Source: Oscillospiraceae bacterium (GTDB lineage Bacteria; Bacillota; Clostridia; Oscillospirales; Ruminococcaceae). Taken from it: a stretch of 22,531 nucleotides of DNA. The DNA lies in the NCBI GenBank assembly GCA_009776345.1, contig WRLS01000011.1:1-22531 (forward strand), given 5' to 3'. Numbering within the stretch: position 1 is the first letter of the stretch; the number at the start of each line of letters is the position of its first letter. A model generated the notes under the pieces. The model did not search any database, was not told the origin of the DNA, and saw only the letters and a list, made by a program, of their open reading frames with translations. Position numbers and translations under genes: made by a program. Below, piece by piece: positions 5,713 through 13,498 of the stretch.

Positions 5713-7134
5713 CTACCGCCTTCTCTTCCCCGGCTTCTGCCCGAACTGCCCCAGCAGCGCGGCGTATTTTTTTTCCAGCGCGCGGTAATTTTGCTGCATC
5801 CGCGCAAGCTCACACCGCAGGCGCACGCTCTCGGTTTCCTCGTCCGCGCCGGAATCCGTCGGGGCTTTTATGGGGTCTTCGCGCCCGGCTATCTCCGCCG
5901 CCGCCTTTTCCAGCAGGTTTTCCGTCCACACAGGGCTGTCGGGCCCCAGCTCATCCCATTGGTCCCCCAGGAAATCGCGTATTATTTTCATTTTATCTAA
6001 AGTCTTGTCCAACTGCGTCCCGCCCCTTTTCCGCGTGTTTTCCAGGGTATCAATGAGAAGCTTTTCCCATTGGTCATAAATAATGTCCCCGCCGTAGCGC
6101 GCCTGCAGTGTATCCCGCGCCTTAATGCCGATTTTCTCGCGGCCTTCCGGTGAAAGCTCCATGAGCGGGCGAAGCGCCGCGGCAAGGGTTTCGGGCGTGT
6201 CGCCGTCCGGCGTGGTTTCAGCCAGGGCGCCCATGCCCTCTTCGATCATTGAGCTTGCCGCCATGTTTGTCCGAAAACTCACCAGCGGCAGGGCAGCGGC
6301 GGCGGCTTCCACAAAAACTAAACCGAAGCCTTCAAAAATCCCCGAAGGCAGGCAGAAAATGTCGCTTTCCAAATAATGCGGGTTTGGGTCGGCGACAGAG
6401 CCTGTGAAATCCACGCGTTCTTTTATGCCCAGCTGCTTTGCCATTTCGTGGTAAAACCCCCAAAACGGTCCGTCTCCCACAAGCTTCAGCCGCCAATCGG
6501 GAAAATCCCCGCACAACTGCGCAAACGCGCGAATCAGCAGGGAAAAGCGCTTGTCCGCCTCGGAAAACCTGCCCACGCTGATTATCGTGCGGGTCTGCCT
6601 GCTTCTCCTCGCGGCAAAATCTACCTCGATAGGCGGTGGGGCGGGGTTGCCGATAGCGTGTGCGCGCGGGCGCAGAGCGGCGGGGTAAAACTGCGGGTAA
6701 ACATCCATCAGAACGGTAAAAGCGTCGGCGGCATACAGTGCGCCGTAATTATGGTAAGGCTGTCCGCGCTCAAAAATATACACGCACGGGTTGCCCGGCT
6801 CGCCGATTACATACGGGATGCCGCTGCCCGAAAACAGCCGCGGCATATAGAGGAAATTGTCATCGCCAAGCGACGCCGCGCAGATATCCATCCCCGACGC
6901 CTTTATTTTTTCCTTTGCGGCTGTGCGGCCTTCCGCGCTCTCCAAATCCAGCGCAATCAGCTCATGCGGGTAATCACGCGGGGACACAGGCACCTTGCTC
7001 GATACCTTGCCCTCCTGCGCGATAATAATAACCTCATGCCCCTTGGCAATCATCCCAACCGCGAGCTGGTCGATCAGGGTTTGGATCCCTCCCCAGTCCC
7101 GTAAATGGTTAATGCTGAAAAACCCGATTTTCAT
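5713..7134 (-). CDS. GT4-type glycosyltransferase with C-terminal coiled-coil tail
   Basis: A 473-aa GT-B glycosyltransferase. The N-terminal domain opens MKIGFFSINHLRDWGGIQTL (the acceptor-side Gly-rich loop). The C-terminal nucleotide-sugar domain shows IISVGRFSEADKRFSLLIRAF, KLVGDGP, VDFTGSVADPNPHYLESDIF and GIFEGFGLVFVEAAAA, which is the E-x7-E motif of GT4 enzymes. After about residue 370 comes a ~100-residue charged tail ending in a predicted coiled coil (RLRCELARMQQNYRALEKKY) and a basic terminus KPGKRRR, which may anchor it to a complex or the membrane surface. Donor and acceptor are unknown. It stands alone, without other polysaccharide or lipid-glycosylation genes, 42 bases after the RspA-like gene, so it may share that promoter. 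Confidence 0.88.
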   Translation of the reverse strand: MKIGFFSINHLRDWGGIQTLIDQLAVGMIAKGHEVIIIAQEGKVSSKVPVSPRDYPHELIALDLESAEGRTAAKEKIKASGMDICAASLGDDNFLYMPRLFSGSGIPYVIGEPGNPCVYIFERGQPYHNYGALYAADAFTVLMDVYPQFYPAALRPRAHAIGNPAPPPIEVDFAARRSRQTRTIISVGRFSEADKRFSLLIRAFAQLCGDFPDWRLKLVGDGPFWGFYHEMAKQLGIKERVDFTGSVADPNPHYLESDIFCLPSGIFEGFGLVFVEAAAAALPLVSFRTNMAASSMIEEGMGALAETTPDGDTPETLAAALRPLMELSPEGREKIGIKARDTLQARYGGDIIYDQWEKLLIDTLENTRKRGGTQLDKTLDKMKIIRDFLGDQWDELGPDSPVWTENLLEKAAAEIAGREDPIKAPTDSGADEETESVRLRCELARMQQNYRALEKKYAALLGQFGQKPGKRRR

Positions 7135-7176
7135 GCCGCCATCCCCACTATTATTCCCGGTTTATCCAAAATAGTA

Positions 7177-8379
7177 TTACGGCGTGTGCAATGAACCGTC
7201 CGGCAGGCGCGTCTGCGTCCAGGTGGTCACTTTGTTTTCACAGGGGTATTTCGCGGCCAATTCTTCGTTCAGGTCCATGCCCCAGCCGGGCTTGTCGTTC
7301 GCGTAGGCGTAGCCGTCTTTTAATTCGGGGCTGCCGGGGAAGACTTCGTGTAAAACATCGTTGATCCCCGCCCATTCCTGTATGCCGAAATTATGGCAAG
7401 CCAGGTCAAGATGCACATTGCCCATATGCCCAACCGGCGAAACATCGCCGGGGCCGTGCCAGGCAGTGCGCACGCCGAACGCCTCGCACAAAACAGCCAG
7501 CTTGCGCGCCGGTGTAACCCCGCCGATCTGCGTGATATGCACGCGGATAAAGTCGATCAGCCTGTTTGCGATAAGATAATCCCATTCCTTTGGGTTGTTG
7601 AAAAGCTCGCCCATCGCGATCGGCGTCGTGCAGTTTTTGCGGACCATCTCAAACCAGCTGCTCTGCTCGGGGGACAATATGTCCTCGAGGAAAAACAGGC
7701 GGAATTTTTCCATCTCCTTGGCGAGCTGTACGGCTTGGATTGCGGGGATGCGCTCGTGCGTGTCGTGCAGCAGCTCAATTTCGTCGCCGATGTTCGTGCG
7801 GATATGCTCCATCAGCTTTACAGTGTTGCGGACATATTGGTCCGGGCAGTAGTAAGAGCCTGCGGAAGATCCCGGAGGCGTGTTCAGGCCGCTCGCTTTG
7901 CCGCCGTACATACCCCATTGAACGCGGATATGGCGCACTTTTTGATCCATCCACTTGCGCACGCTCTCCTCGACTTCTTCAAGCGTGGAGCCGCTTGCGT
8001 GGCGGTAAACCGCCGCCGCTTGACGGCATTTCCCGCCCATCAGGTCATAAACCGGCATTTTTGCCATTTTGCCTTTTATGTCCCACAATGCCATGTCCAC
8101 GCCGGATATGGCGTTGTTCTCCACCGGGCCGTTGCGCCAGTAGGAGTTGTTGTTCATAAGCTGCCAAAGCTCCTCGATATCGGCGGGGTCGCGGCCGACA
8201 AGCAGCGGGTCGAGGTAATCCTCCACCATGCATTTTACGGCAAGCTCGCGGTAGGCGAACGTCGCACAGCCAAGGCCGTACAGCTCCGGCTCGTTTGTTT
8301 CCACCTTGACGACGATCAGGTTGATGCCCGCCGGCGCGGTAAGTATGGCGCGTACTTTGCGGATGCGGATGTTTGACAT
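7177..8379 (-). CDS. Enolase-superfamily dehydratase, RspA/mannonate dehydratase type
   Basis: A 400-aa member of the mandelate-racemase/enolase superfamily. Mg2+ ligands and catalytic groups are visible in the C-terminal barrel: ELLHDTHERI (Asp, His), RLFFLEDILSPEQ (Glu), IAMGELFNNP (Glu) and TAWHGPGDVSPVGHM (His). The N-terminal capping domain has GVDMALWDIKGK and PVYDLMGGK. This pattern and length match the RspA/ManD group, which dehydrates D-mannonate or D-gluconate; many members have weak or unknown activity, so I leave the symbol blank. It has its own strong promoter and a GGAGGG SD (8392-8387). No other sugar-acid catabolic genes are adjacent. Confidence 0.9.
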   Translation of the reverse strand: MSNIRIRKVRAILTAPAGINLIVVKVETNEPELYGLGCATFAYRELAVKCMVEDYLDPLLVGRDPADIEELWQLMNNNSYWRNGPVENNAISGVDMALWDIKGKMAKMPVYDLMGGKCRQAAAVYRHASGSTLEEVEESVRKWMDQKVRHIRVQWGMYGGKASGLNTPPGSSAGSYYCPDQYVRNTVKLMEHIRTNIGDEIELLHDTHERIPAIQAVQLAKEMEKFRLFFLEDILSPEQSSWFEMVRKNCTTPIAMGELFNNPKEWDYLIANRLIDFIRVHITQIGGVTPARKLAVLCEAFGVRTAWHGPGDVSPVGHMGNVHLDLACHNFGIQEWAGINDVLHEVFPGSPELKDGYAYANDKPGWGMDLNEELAAKYPCENKVTTWTQTRLPDGSLHTP

Positions 8380-8413
8380 TTAACAGCCCTCCATATAAAA
8401 TAGATATAACGTG

Positions 8414-8442
8414 AGTATAGGTCAAAAATCCCAAAAAGTCAA
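8414..8442 (-). promoter_or_regulatory. Sigma-A promoter of the RspA-like gene
   Basis: TTGACT (8442-8437), a 17-base spacer and TATACT (8419-8414) on the minus strand, about 35 bases before the start codon. The -35 overlaps the aroQ stop codon, so this gene can be expressed apart from aroQ. Confidence 0.7.
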
Positions 8443-8876
8443 TCACGCCTGTTTGCATGGAACCATGCCACCGCCATAATATAGCCCATATAACCAAATC
8501 CGCAAAGCACGGCGGAGCAAACAGGCGCGGTGACTGATTTATGCCGGAAATCCTCGCGCGCGTAGATATTGGTCAGATGCACTTCCGCAACAGGTACGGC
8601 ACAAGCGCTTATCGCGTCGCGTATTGCATAGCTGTAATGCGCGTATGCCCCGGGGTTGATGATTATGCCGTCTGTTTTGTCAATAACAGCTTGCTGCAGC
8701 CTTGTGATAATCTCCCCCTCACAGTTGCTTTGGAAAAACTCCGCGCCGATCCCCAGACGCCGCGCTTCAGCGAGGATGCGCCCGTTTATCTCATCCAAAG
8801 TCATCGTGCCGTAAATTTCCGGCTCGCGCGTACCGAGCATATTCAGATTCGGACCATGAATTACAAGTAACCGCAT
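8439..8876 (-). CDS. aroQ: 3-dehydroquinate dehydratase, type II
   Basis: AroQ removes water from 3-dehydroquinate in the shikimate pathway (cytosolic dodecamer). The 145-aa protein fits the type II family. It starts MRLLVIHGPNLNMLGTREPEIYG, supplying the lid loop with catalytic Arg and Tyr, and continues with FFQSNCEGEII, GIIINPGAYAHYSYAIRDAI (the catalytic His segment) and VAEVHLTNIYAREDFRHKSV, ending with APVCSAVLCGFGYMGY. An AAGGAG SD precedes the ATG. It is alone among the shikimate genes here. It is divergent from the threonine-synthase-like gene across only 40 bases. Confidence 0.97.
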   Translation of the reverse strand: MRLLVIHGPNLNMLGTREPEIYGTMTLDEINGRILAEARRLGIGAEFFQSNCEGEIITRLQQAVIDKTDGIIINPGAYAHYSYAIRDAISACAVPVAEVHLTNIYAREDFRHKSVTAPVCSAVLCGFGYMGYIMAVAWFHANRRD

Positions 8877-8916
8877 TTTTATTCTCCTTTTTATTTATAT
8901 GATACGGAGGGCCGCC

Positions 8917-9699
8917 ATGCAATACCACAGCACAAGAAACAGCAGTTTGCTTTATCCCGCAGAAGAAATACTTCTCGCACCGGCGGCACAGGACGGCGGA
9001 TGCTTTGTCCCGCAGTCCATGCCGCGCCCCATGAAAGACGGCGACCTTGCGTCGCTGGCGTGGCTTTCCCACGCGCGGCGGCTTACTCATCTTATGGGGA
9101 AATTTTCCTGCGGGCCGCAGTTCGATGAGCTTGTAGGGCTTACGCAGTCGGTTTTCACTAAAGAAGCCTACGGCATCAACACGGTGCCGGTAGCAGTACG
9201 GGAAGGGCTGTATTATCTCGGGCTTTGTCATGGGCCGACAAACAGCCCCGACGATTTCATCCTGCCTGTGCTGTCAGGGCTTGGCGGCGGCGGTGAAAGC
9301 TGCTGGGCGGCGTTTTTGTGCCGCGCGGCTGTTTGGGTTTCGGGATACTGCGAGATGGTGCTGCGCAGGCACATCAGCTTCGGCAGTAAAATTGATGTGT
9401 GCGCAGGATCCCGCCGCGATTATTTAGCCGCCGCGCTCTTCGCGAGGTCGCTGGGGCTGCCGGTCGGTAAAATTATATACACAAGCGAAATATCCGCGCG
9501 CGAGATATCTCCCGGGCTTGAGCGGGCTTTCTATATGCTTTCGGGCGGGGACTGCGCCATTGTCGCCGAAGCCGCCCGCACATCTAAAATACCGGCAGGG
9601 CTTATCACGGCGATAGAAAACAGTATAGTGCAAGTAAGCTCTGTCCCGGAAGCATCGGATATTTCGGGGGATGGCGGCAAGCTGCTTATTATTGAATAA
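8917..9699 (+). CDS. Shortened threonine-synthase-like protein lacking the PLP lysine
   Basis: A 260-aa protein that I recognise as a degenerate ThrC relative. MQYHSTRN and APAAQDGGCFVP match the ThrC N-terminal domain (-YISTRG-, GLAPDGGLYVP). LCHGPTNSPDDF at 104-114 lines up with ThrC LFHGPTLAFKDF, so the Schiff-base Lys is Asp112 (codon 9250-9252). IDVCAGSRRDYLAAALFARSLGLP lines up, in two parts, with the ThrC GNFGNILAGYYAKKMGLP region, so the PLP phosphate loop is also lost. It is far shorter than ThrC (430-500 aa). PLP catalysis is not expected; a binding, regulatory or structural role is possible. The start is the ATG at 8917, with CGGAGG 6 bases upstream, rather than the ATG at 8899. 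The frame is intact, which argues against a decaying pseudogene. Confidence 0.7.
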   Translation: MQYHSTRNSSLLYPAEEILLAPAAQDGGCFVPQSMPRPMKDGDLASLAWLSHARRLTHLMGKFSCGPQFDELVGLTQSVFTKEAYGINTVPVAVREGLYYLGLCHGPTNSPDDFILPVLSGLGGGGESCWAAFLCRAAVWVSGYCEMVLRRHISFGSKIDVCAGSRRDYLAAALFARSLGLPVGKIIYTSEISAREISPGLERAFYMLSGGDCAIVAEAARTSKIPAGLITAIENSIVQVSSVPEASDISGDGGKLLIIE

Positions 9700-9708
9700 C
9701 CCCCAAAC

Positions 9709-10626
9709 TTACAAGTTTTCCCGCAGAAACTTCACAATCTCACTGCGCATATGCGCGGTTTCCATATGCCCGCAGTCGTCTATAACCATGCGCCAGTTAT
9801 TGGGGACGCCGCAGCGGGCGTATTCTTCCTTCATGTCTTTGTCGATTTTGTACAGACCCTCAATCGGCGTAAGCTTGTCATATCTTCCGTTCAGGCTCAG
9901 TCGCTTGCGCGGGGCGATCAGCGCCATAATATCCGATGCCGAGAAATGCTTGAGCAGCGACGGTACATAATAATATATCCCATGCTCGTCAAGCCCGCGC
10001 GTGCGGATAAGCTCGTCGAAATCCGTCGCGCAGCAAAGGTCAACGGTTAGGGCTATGCGCTCATCCAGCGCCGCCAGCCACCAGGAGGCGGTACTGCCCA
10101 GCGAAAGCCCCATTGCGGCAAGCCTGCTTTCGTCCACATCACTGCGGCTGACAAGCCAGTCCACACTGCGCAGATAATCATACATCATCATGCCCCAAAG
10201 GACCCTGCCGTTCCAGAGCATTTCCTTGAAAAGCTCATCCTCCGTGCGGCCTGAACGGTCGCCGAAATTCCAAACGTCGATACAGGCGGCGATGTAACCG
10301 AGGCCCGTCAGTGTCTGCGCGTAAGGCTCATGGGAGCTGAAGGTCCCGTTTAAAATAAGCTCGTCCTTACCGAGCCGGTACTGCCCGCCGTGATAATGGT
10401 TGAACACCACGCATGGGAGTTTGCCATGCGCGTTTTTCGGCTTTGCGACATATGCAGGGACAGGTTCAATGCCATTTAGGTCAAGCAGGAGCGTTTCCAG
10501 GATATAGCCCCCGCAGTCCTTTTTATTCAGAAGCTCCGCGCTGATTGGGCGGCCGCGTTCGGGCAAATCGCCTAGAAGGGAATAGAGAAGCCCCCTGCTC
10601 TCCTGTTTGTCTTTGTGCATTGCCAT
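9709..10626 (-). CDS. Alpha/beta hydrolase (dienelactone hydrolase/acetyl esterase-like)
   Basis: A 305-aa alpha/beta-hydrolase without signal peptide, so probably cytosolic. The triad can be traced: the nucleophile Ser in AAMGLSLGS (G-x-S-x-G), an Asp in LNGRYDKLTP and the His in IDDCGHMET. CVVFNHYHGG is the oxyanion-hole strand, and VPAYVAKPK with the preceding beta-strands is typical of esterases acting on acylated small molecules or sugars. The inserted WNFGDRSGRTEDELFKEMLWNG segment matches the 'dienelactone hydrolase/acetyl xylan esterase' type. The substrate is unknown. The ATG has GGAGG about 7 bases upstream. Its 3' end meets the ThrC-like gene 9 bases away, with no terminator visible between them. 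Confidence 0.85.
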   Translation of the reverse strand: MAMHKDKQESRGLLYSLLGDLPERGRPISAELLNKKDCGGYILETLLLDLNGIEPVPAYVAKPKNAHGKLPCVVFNHYHGGQYRLGKDELILNGTFSSHEPYAQTLTGLGYIAACIDVWNFGDRSGRTEDELFKEMLWNGRVLWGMMMYDYLRSVDWLVSRSDVDESRLAAMGLSLGSTASWWLAALDERIALTVDLCCATDFDELIRTRGLDEHGIYYYVPSLLKHFSASDIMALIAPRKRLSLNGRYDKLTPIEGLYKIDKDMKEEYARCGVPNNWRMVIDDCGHMETAHMRSEIVKFLRENL

Positions 10627-10707
10627 TCGATAACCTCCGATTATTTGAATATATTTTTATTTTTAGGGATTGATATATATAACTTGTTGTAGCAGGAGGA
10701 GGCACAA

Positions 10708-11907
10708 ATTAACCTTGCAGAAATCGAACGCGCCGCAATACGCCTCAGGGGCGTTGCCCGCCACATCCCGGTGGGGGAGAGCGCGACATTTTCACAGATG
10801 AGCGGCGCGCAAATCTATCTGAAATACGAAAACCAGCAAAAGACCGGGTCGTTTAAGATACGCGGCGCGTTCAACAAGCTGGCTTGTCTTACCGAGCGCG
10901 GCGAAATACCCGATACAGTGGTTGCCTCCAGCGCGGGGAACCATGCGCAGGGCGTGGCGTTTGCGGCGTCACTGCTTGGGGTCAGGGCAAGGATCGTGAT
11001 GCCCAAAAACGCCCCGATCGCTAAAATATCCGCCACAGAGGGTTACGGCGCGCAGGTCCTGCTCCATGGCGGCGGCTACGACGATGCCTATCAAAAGGCG
11101 CTTGAAATCGCCGATGAGAGCGGTGCCGTGTTCATCCATGCCTTTGACGATGCTGATGTCATAGCGGGGCAGGGGACAGCAGGGCTGGAAATATTAAAAG
11201 ACATCCCCGCAGTTGATACAGTTATCGTCCCGGCGGGGGGCGGGGGGCTGCTTGCGGGGGTTTCTTGCTGTATCAAGGAGATAAACCCGCGCGTGAAGAT
11301 TATCGGCGTACAGGCAGAAGGCGCGGACGCGGTGGCGCGGTCGTTTGGGTCGCGCGGAGTAGCTTCCACAGAGCGCGCGGATACAATCGCCGACGGCATC
11401 GCGGTGAAATCCCCGGGCGCGCTGCCGCTTTCTTTGATCAACCGCTATGCGGATGATGTAGTCACGGTTTCGGACGGGGAAATCGCGGAGGCGATTTTGC
11501 TGTTGATCGAGCGTACAAAACAGGTCGTGGAGCCGGCTGGCGCGGCGTCCGTGGCGGCGGCGGTCAGCGGAAAGCTTGATTTAACCGGCAAGAAAGCCGT
11601 CTGTGTGATCTCGGGCGGAAACATTGACGTAAGCTTCATCCAAAAAATCGTGGAGCGCGGGCTTATAAGCCGCGGCAGGCAGATAAAACTGCTCGCGGTG
11701 GTGGCTGACGCCCCCGGCAGCCTGGAGAAATTCGCGCAGGTCACGGGGCGCCTTGGCGCGAATATCCTGTCTGTTACACAAAGCAGGCACAGCGCGGGGC
11801 TGCAGCTTGGCGAAGCTATGCTTCAGGCCGATTTAGAAGTAAGCGGGTTTGAGCATGGGCGACAAGTCACAGACGCACTGCGGGAAGCAGGATATACGAT
11901 GGTCTGA
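10708..11907 (+). CDS. ilvA: Threonine ammonia-lyase with ACT domain; apparent AUU start
   Basis: A PLP enzyme that deaminates threonine to 2-oxobutyrate, for isoleucine synthesis or threonine breakdown. KTGSFKIRGAFNKL carries the Schiff-base Lys50, SSAGNHAQGVA the substrate loop and PAGGGGLLAG the phosphate loop. A C-terminal ACT domain (LLAVVADAPGSLEKFAQVTG) implies allosteric control; the ~400-aa one-ACT layout is that of the TdcB/IlvA short form. The reading frame is closed by TAG at 10690-10692. The family-typical N-terminus (NLAEIERAAIRLRGVARHIP) lies upstream of the first conventional start, GTG 10771. AGGAGGAGG (10694-10702) is placed for ATT 10708 and nothing else, so I take ATT as the start (399 aa). 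The tdcB name is equally possible. Confidence 0.93.
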   Translation: MNLAEIERAAIRLRGVARHIPVGESATFSQMSGAQIYLKYENQQKTGSFKIRGAFNKLACLTERGEIPDTVVASSAGNHAQGVAFAASLLGVRARIVMPKNAPIAKISATEGYGAQVLLHGGGYDDAYQKALEIADESGAVFIHAFDDADVIAGQGTAGLEILKDIPAVDTVIVPAGGGGLLAGVSCCIKEINPRVKIIGVQAEGADAVARSFGSRGVASTERADTIADGIAVKSPGALPLSLINRYADDVVTVSDGEIAEAILLLIERTKQVVEPAGAASVAAAVSGKLDLTGKKAVCVISGGNIDVSFIQKIVERGLISRGRQIKLLAVVADAPGSLEKFAQVTGRLGANILSVTQSRHSAGLQLGEAMLQADLEVSGFEHGRQVTDALREAGYTMV

Positions 11908-11920
11908 GCGTAGCTCAGAC
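11902..11920. terminator. Hairpin between convergent ilvA and DUF1576 genes
   Basis: GTCTGAGC (11902-11909) and GCTCAGAC (11913-11920) form an 8-bp stem with a 3-base loop that contains the ilvA stop codon. It sits between two convergent genes, so it may serve both, but neither side has a T-run. Confidence 0.4.
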
Positions 11921-11925
11921 AGGAA

Positions 11926-13329
11926 TTACCGCCCACTCCGCCTTTTTCGCCGCGCCTTGCGTATCTTTTCAATAAGCCCGCGCGGGAAACCGCGCGGCGT
12001 TATTTCGGCAGTTGCCGCCTCTTTATGGAAAATCGAAATGACCGGAAGCAGGAACATTACAACAAACACCGCCGCGAAGCCGTTATTGTACAGGTTCAGC
12101 CCGCCGTTGAGGTCGCCGATATAGTTGGCGACATTTACGTGCAGGAATCCCGCGATAACCCCCCAGCCCCAGCCGAACATCCCCGCGAGCGGGGCAAGGC
12201 CGCTTGAAAACAGGATCGGTACAATATTTAAGCCGGCGGACGGGTCCCATGTGTTGACAAAGGCGGAAAGCACGGCGCCTGCAACAATCGGCACAACATT
12301 CCCCAAATGCTTGCCAAGGGAGCCGAAGCCCGTCATTGTGAGGATCCCGGCGACAACAGGACCGCTTAAATCAGCACCGAGCACAAGCACAAGCGTAGTT
12401 GCGAAAATACACAGCGCCGCCATATTGATAAATATACTGCCGCCGTACATTAGATAAAAATCCGTGACCAACCGCCCGTGGTGGCTGTGGATTTTACCGT
12501 AGGCGGACAGGCTGTTTTTCATGCGCGCACCGATGCCCCCGCCGCCTGTGCCGGAAAACAGCCCGGCAATTAACATGACTGCCGCGATTGAGTAAAGCAG
12601 GCAGGCAAGGAAAAAGTTATTGCCGCTGCTCCAAAAATCGGCGGGGATTACATCGATGCCCATGCTTTTCAGCACGACCGCCAGAATTGTCGCAACAATA
12701 CCGCCCGCAACCCCCATGTTGTACAGGTTAAAGCCGCTGTGCAGCCTGACCGATTCGGCGGAAATAGCGGGGAATATAAACCCCACTAAAAACCCCAGCA
12801 AAATCCCGAAGAACATTTCGGCAAAGCGGCTGAACATCCCGAGGAATGCGATCTCGCTGATTGTCGGGCTGACTGTCGCCACAAGAAGCGCGGACAGGTA
12901 AAAATCGGAGAAAGGGCTTTTTACATATTTAGAGAACAGCCACACGCCGAATGTAAGCGGGATCATATTAAATACGTTTTTGCCGAAAAACGCAAACCCG
13001 ATCGACAAAAACACCGCCATGACGTTCGCGCCGGTGGGCTTCTGCCCAAGCCGCAGCAGCATAAATACAGTGGATATCCCCACAACCGAAACATTCAGCA
13101 GTGCCGCCCCCATGCCCCCTATCGCGATGTAATCAGTAACCAAAATCGACCGCGATTGGATTATCCGCAAAAACCCCGCAAAAATCCCCCTCGGGCTGTC
13201 CACAGCGAAGGCCAGCGCCAAAAAGGCTACATTGACGCAGAGGATCAGCGTGAATGGCAGATACTCGCGGGTACGAAGGCGGCGAATAATTTTCATGATA
13301 ATATAATCCCCGTCTGTTTTTACTTTCAT
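11926..13329 (-). CDS. DUF1576 family multi-pass membrane protein
   Basis: A 467-aa polytopic inner-membrane protein, about 10-12 hydrophobic segments by eye, which I assign to the DUF1576 family (function unknown, found in Firmicutes). Two related halves are apparent: HSGFNLYNMGVAGGIVA near residue 210 and LNGGLNLYNNGFAAVFV near 425 share the (S/G)G(F/L)NLYNxG motif. The family is thought to be transporter-like; I cannot name a substrate. The C-terminus is basic (IEKIRKARRKRRSGR), consistent with a cytosolic tail. The start is uncertain: the ATG at 13329 has no good SD, and an in-frame ATG at 13296 has GGGG 11 bases upstream. It is divergent from the pst operon. Confidence 0.8.
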   Translation of the reverse strand: MKVKTDGDYIIMKIIRRLRTREYLPFTLILCVNVAFLALAFAVDSPRGIFAGFLRIIQSRSILVTDYIAIGGMGAALLNVSVVGISTVFMLLRLGQKPTGANVMAVFLSIGFAFFGKNVFNMIPLTFGVWLFSKYVKSPFSDFYLSALLVATVSPTISEIAFLGMFSRFAEMFFGILLGFLVGFIFPAISAESVRLHSGFNLYNMGVAGGIVATILAVVLKSMGIDVIPADFWSSGNNFFLACLLYSIAAVMLIAGLFSGTGGGGIGARMKNSLSAYGKIHSHHGRLVTDFYLMYGGSIFINMAALCIFATTLVLVLGADLSGPVVAGILTMTGFGSLGKHLGNVVPIVAGAVLSAFVNTWDPSAGLNIVPILFSSGLAPLAGMFGWGWGVIAGFLHVNVANYIGDLNGGLNLYNNGFAAVFVVMFLLPVISIFHKEAATAEITPRGFPRGLIEKIRKARRKRRSGR

Positions 13330-13380
13330 TATACCGATCTATCGCGGGACAAGCAAGCGTAAATCGCGGGCAACGCCCAA

Positions 13381-13408
13381 TTTTATGTAAAATCCGGTTT
13401 ACATAAAA
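13381..13408. promoter_or_regulatory. Inverted-repeat operator candidate over the pst promoter
   Basis: TTTTATGTAAA (13381-13391) and TTTACATAAAA (13398-13408) are exact reverse complements separated by ATCCGG. The right arm contains the -35 of the pst promoter. An 11-bp perfect dyad in this position is typical of a dimeric regulator site; the regulator is unknown, and it does not look like the direct-repeat PhoB/PhoP box. Confidence 0.55.
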
Positions 13409-13425
13409 AAATATTATGGTATACT
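13398..13425 (+). promoter_or_regulatory. Promoter of the pst operon
   Basis: TTTACA (13398-13403), 16 bases, then TATACT (13420-13425) with an extended TG at 13417-13418. Immediately after it come two tandem TTAACTG heptamers (13427-13440), in the region of the likely transcription start, which could be a second regulatory site. Confidence 0.6.
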
Positions 13426-13498
13426 ATTAACTGTTAACTGTCGCAAAATGATTTTTCATGGGGCTGTGCCGGAAAGCAAGCTCAATGGGGGTTCGCGG

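Noticed and set aside
6376..7104. Plus-strand open frame of 242 codons
   Set aside because: Antisense to the glycosyltransferase; Arg- and Ala-rich shadow composition.
7393..8376. Long plus-strand open frame of 327 codons
   Set aside because: It lies fully antisense to the RspA-like gene, has no family motif and looks like a GC-rich shadow frame.
13427..13440. Classical Pho box at the pst promoter
   Set aside because: The TTAACTG repeats have a 7-base period and lie downstream of the -10, unlike PhoB (11-base period CTGTCAT) or PhoP (TTAACA, 11-base period) sites upstream of it.
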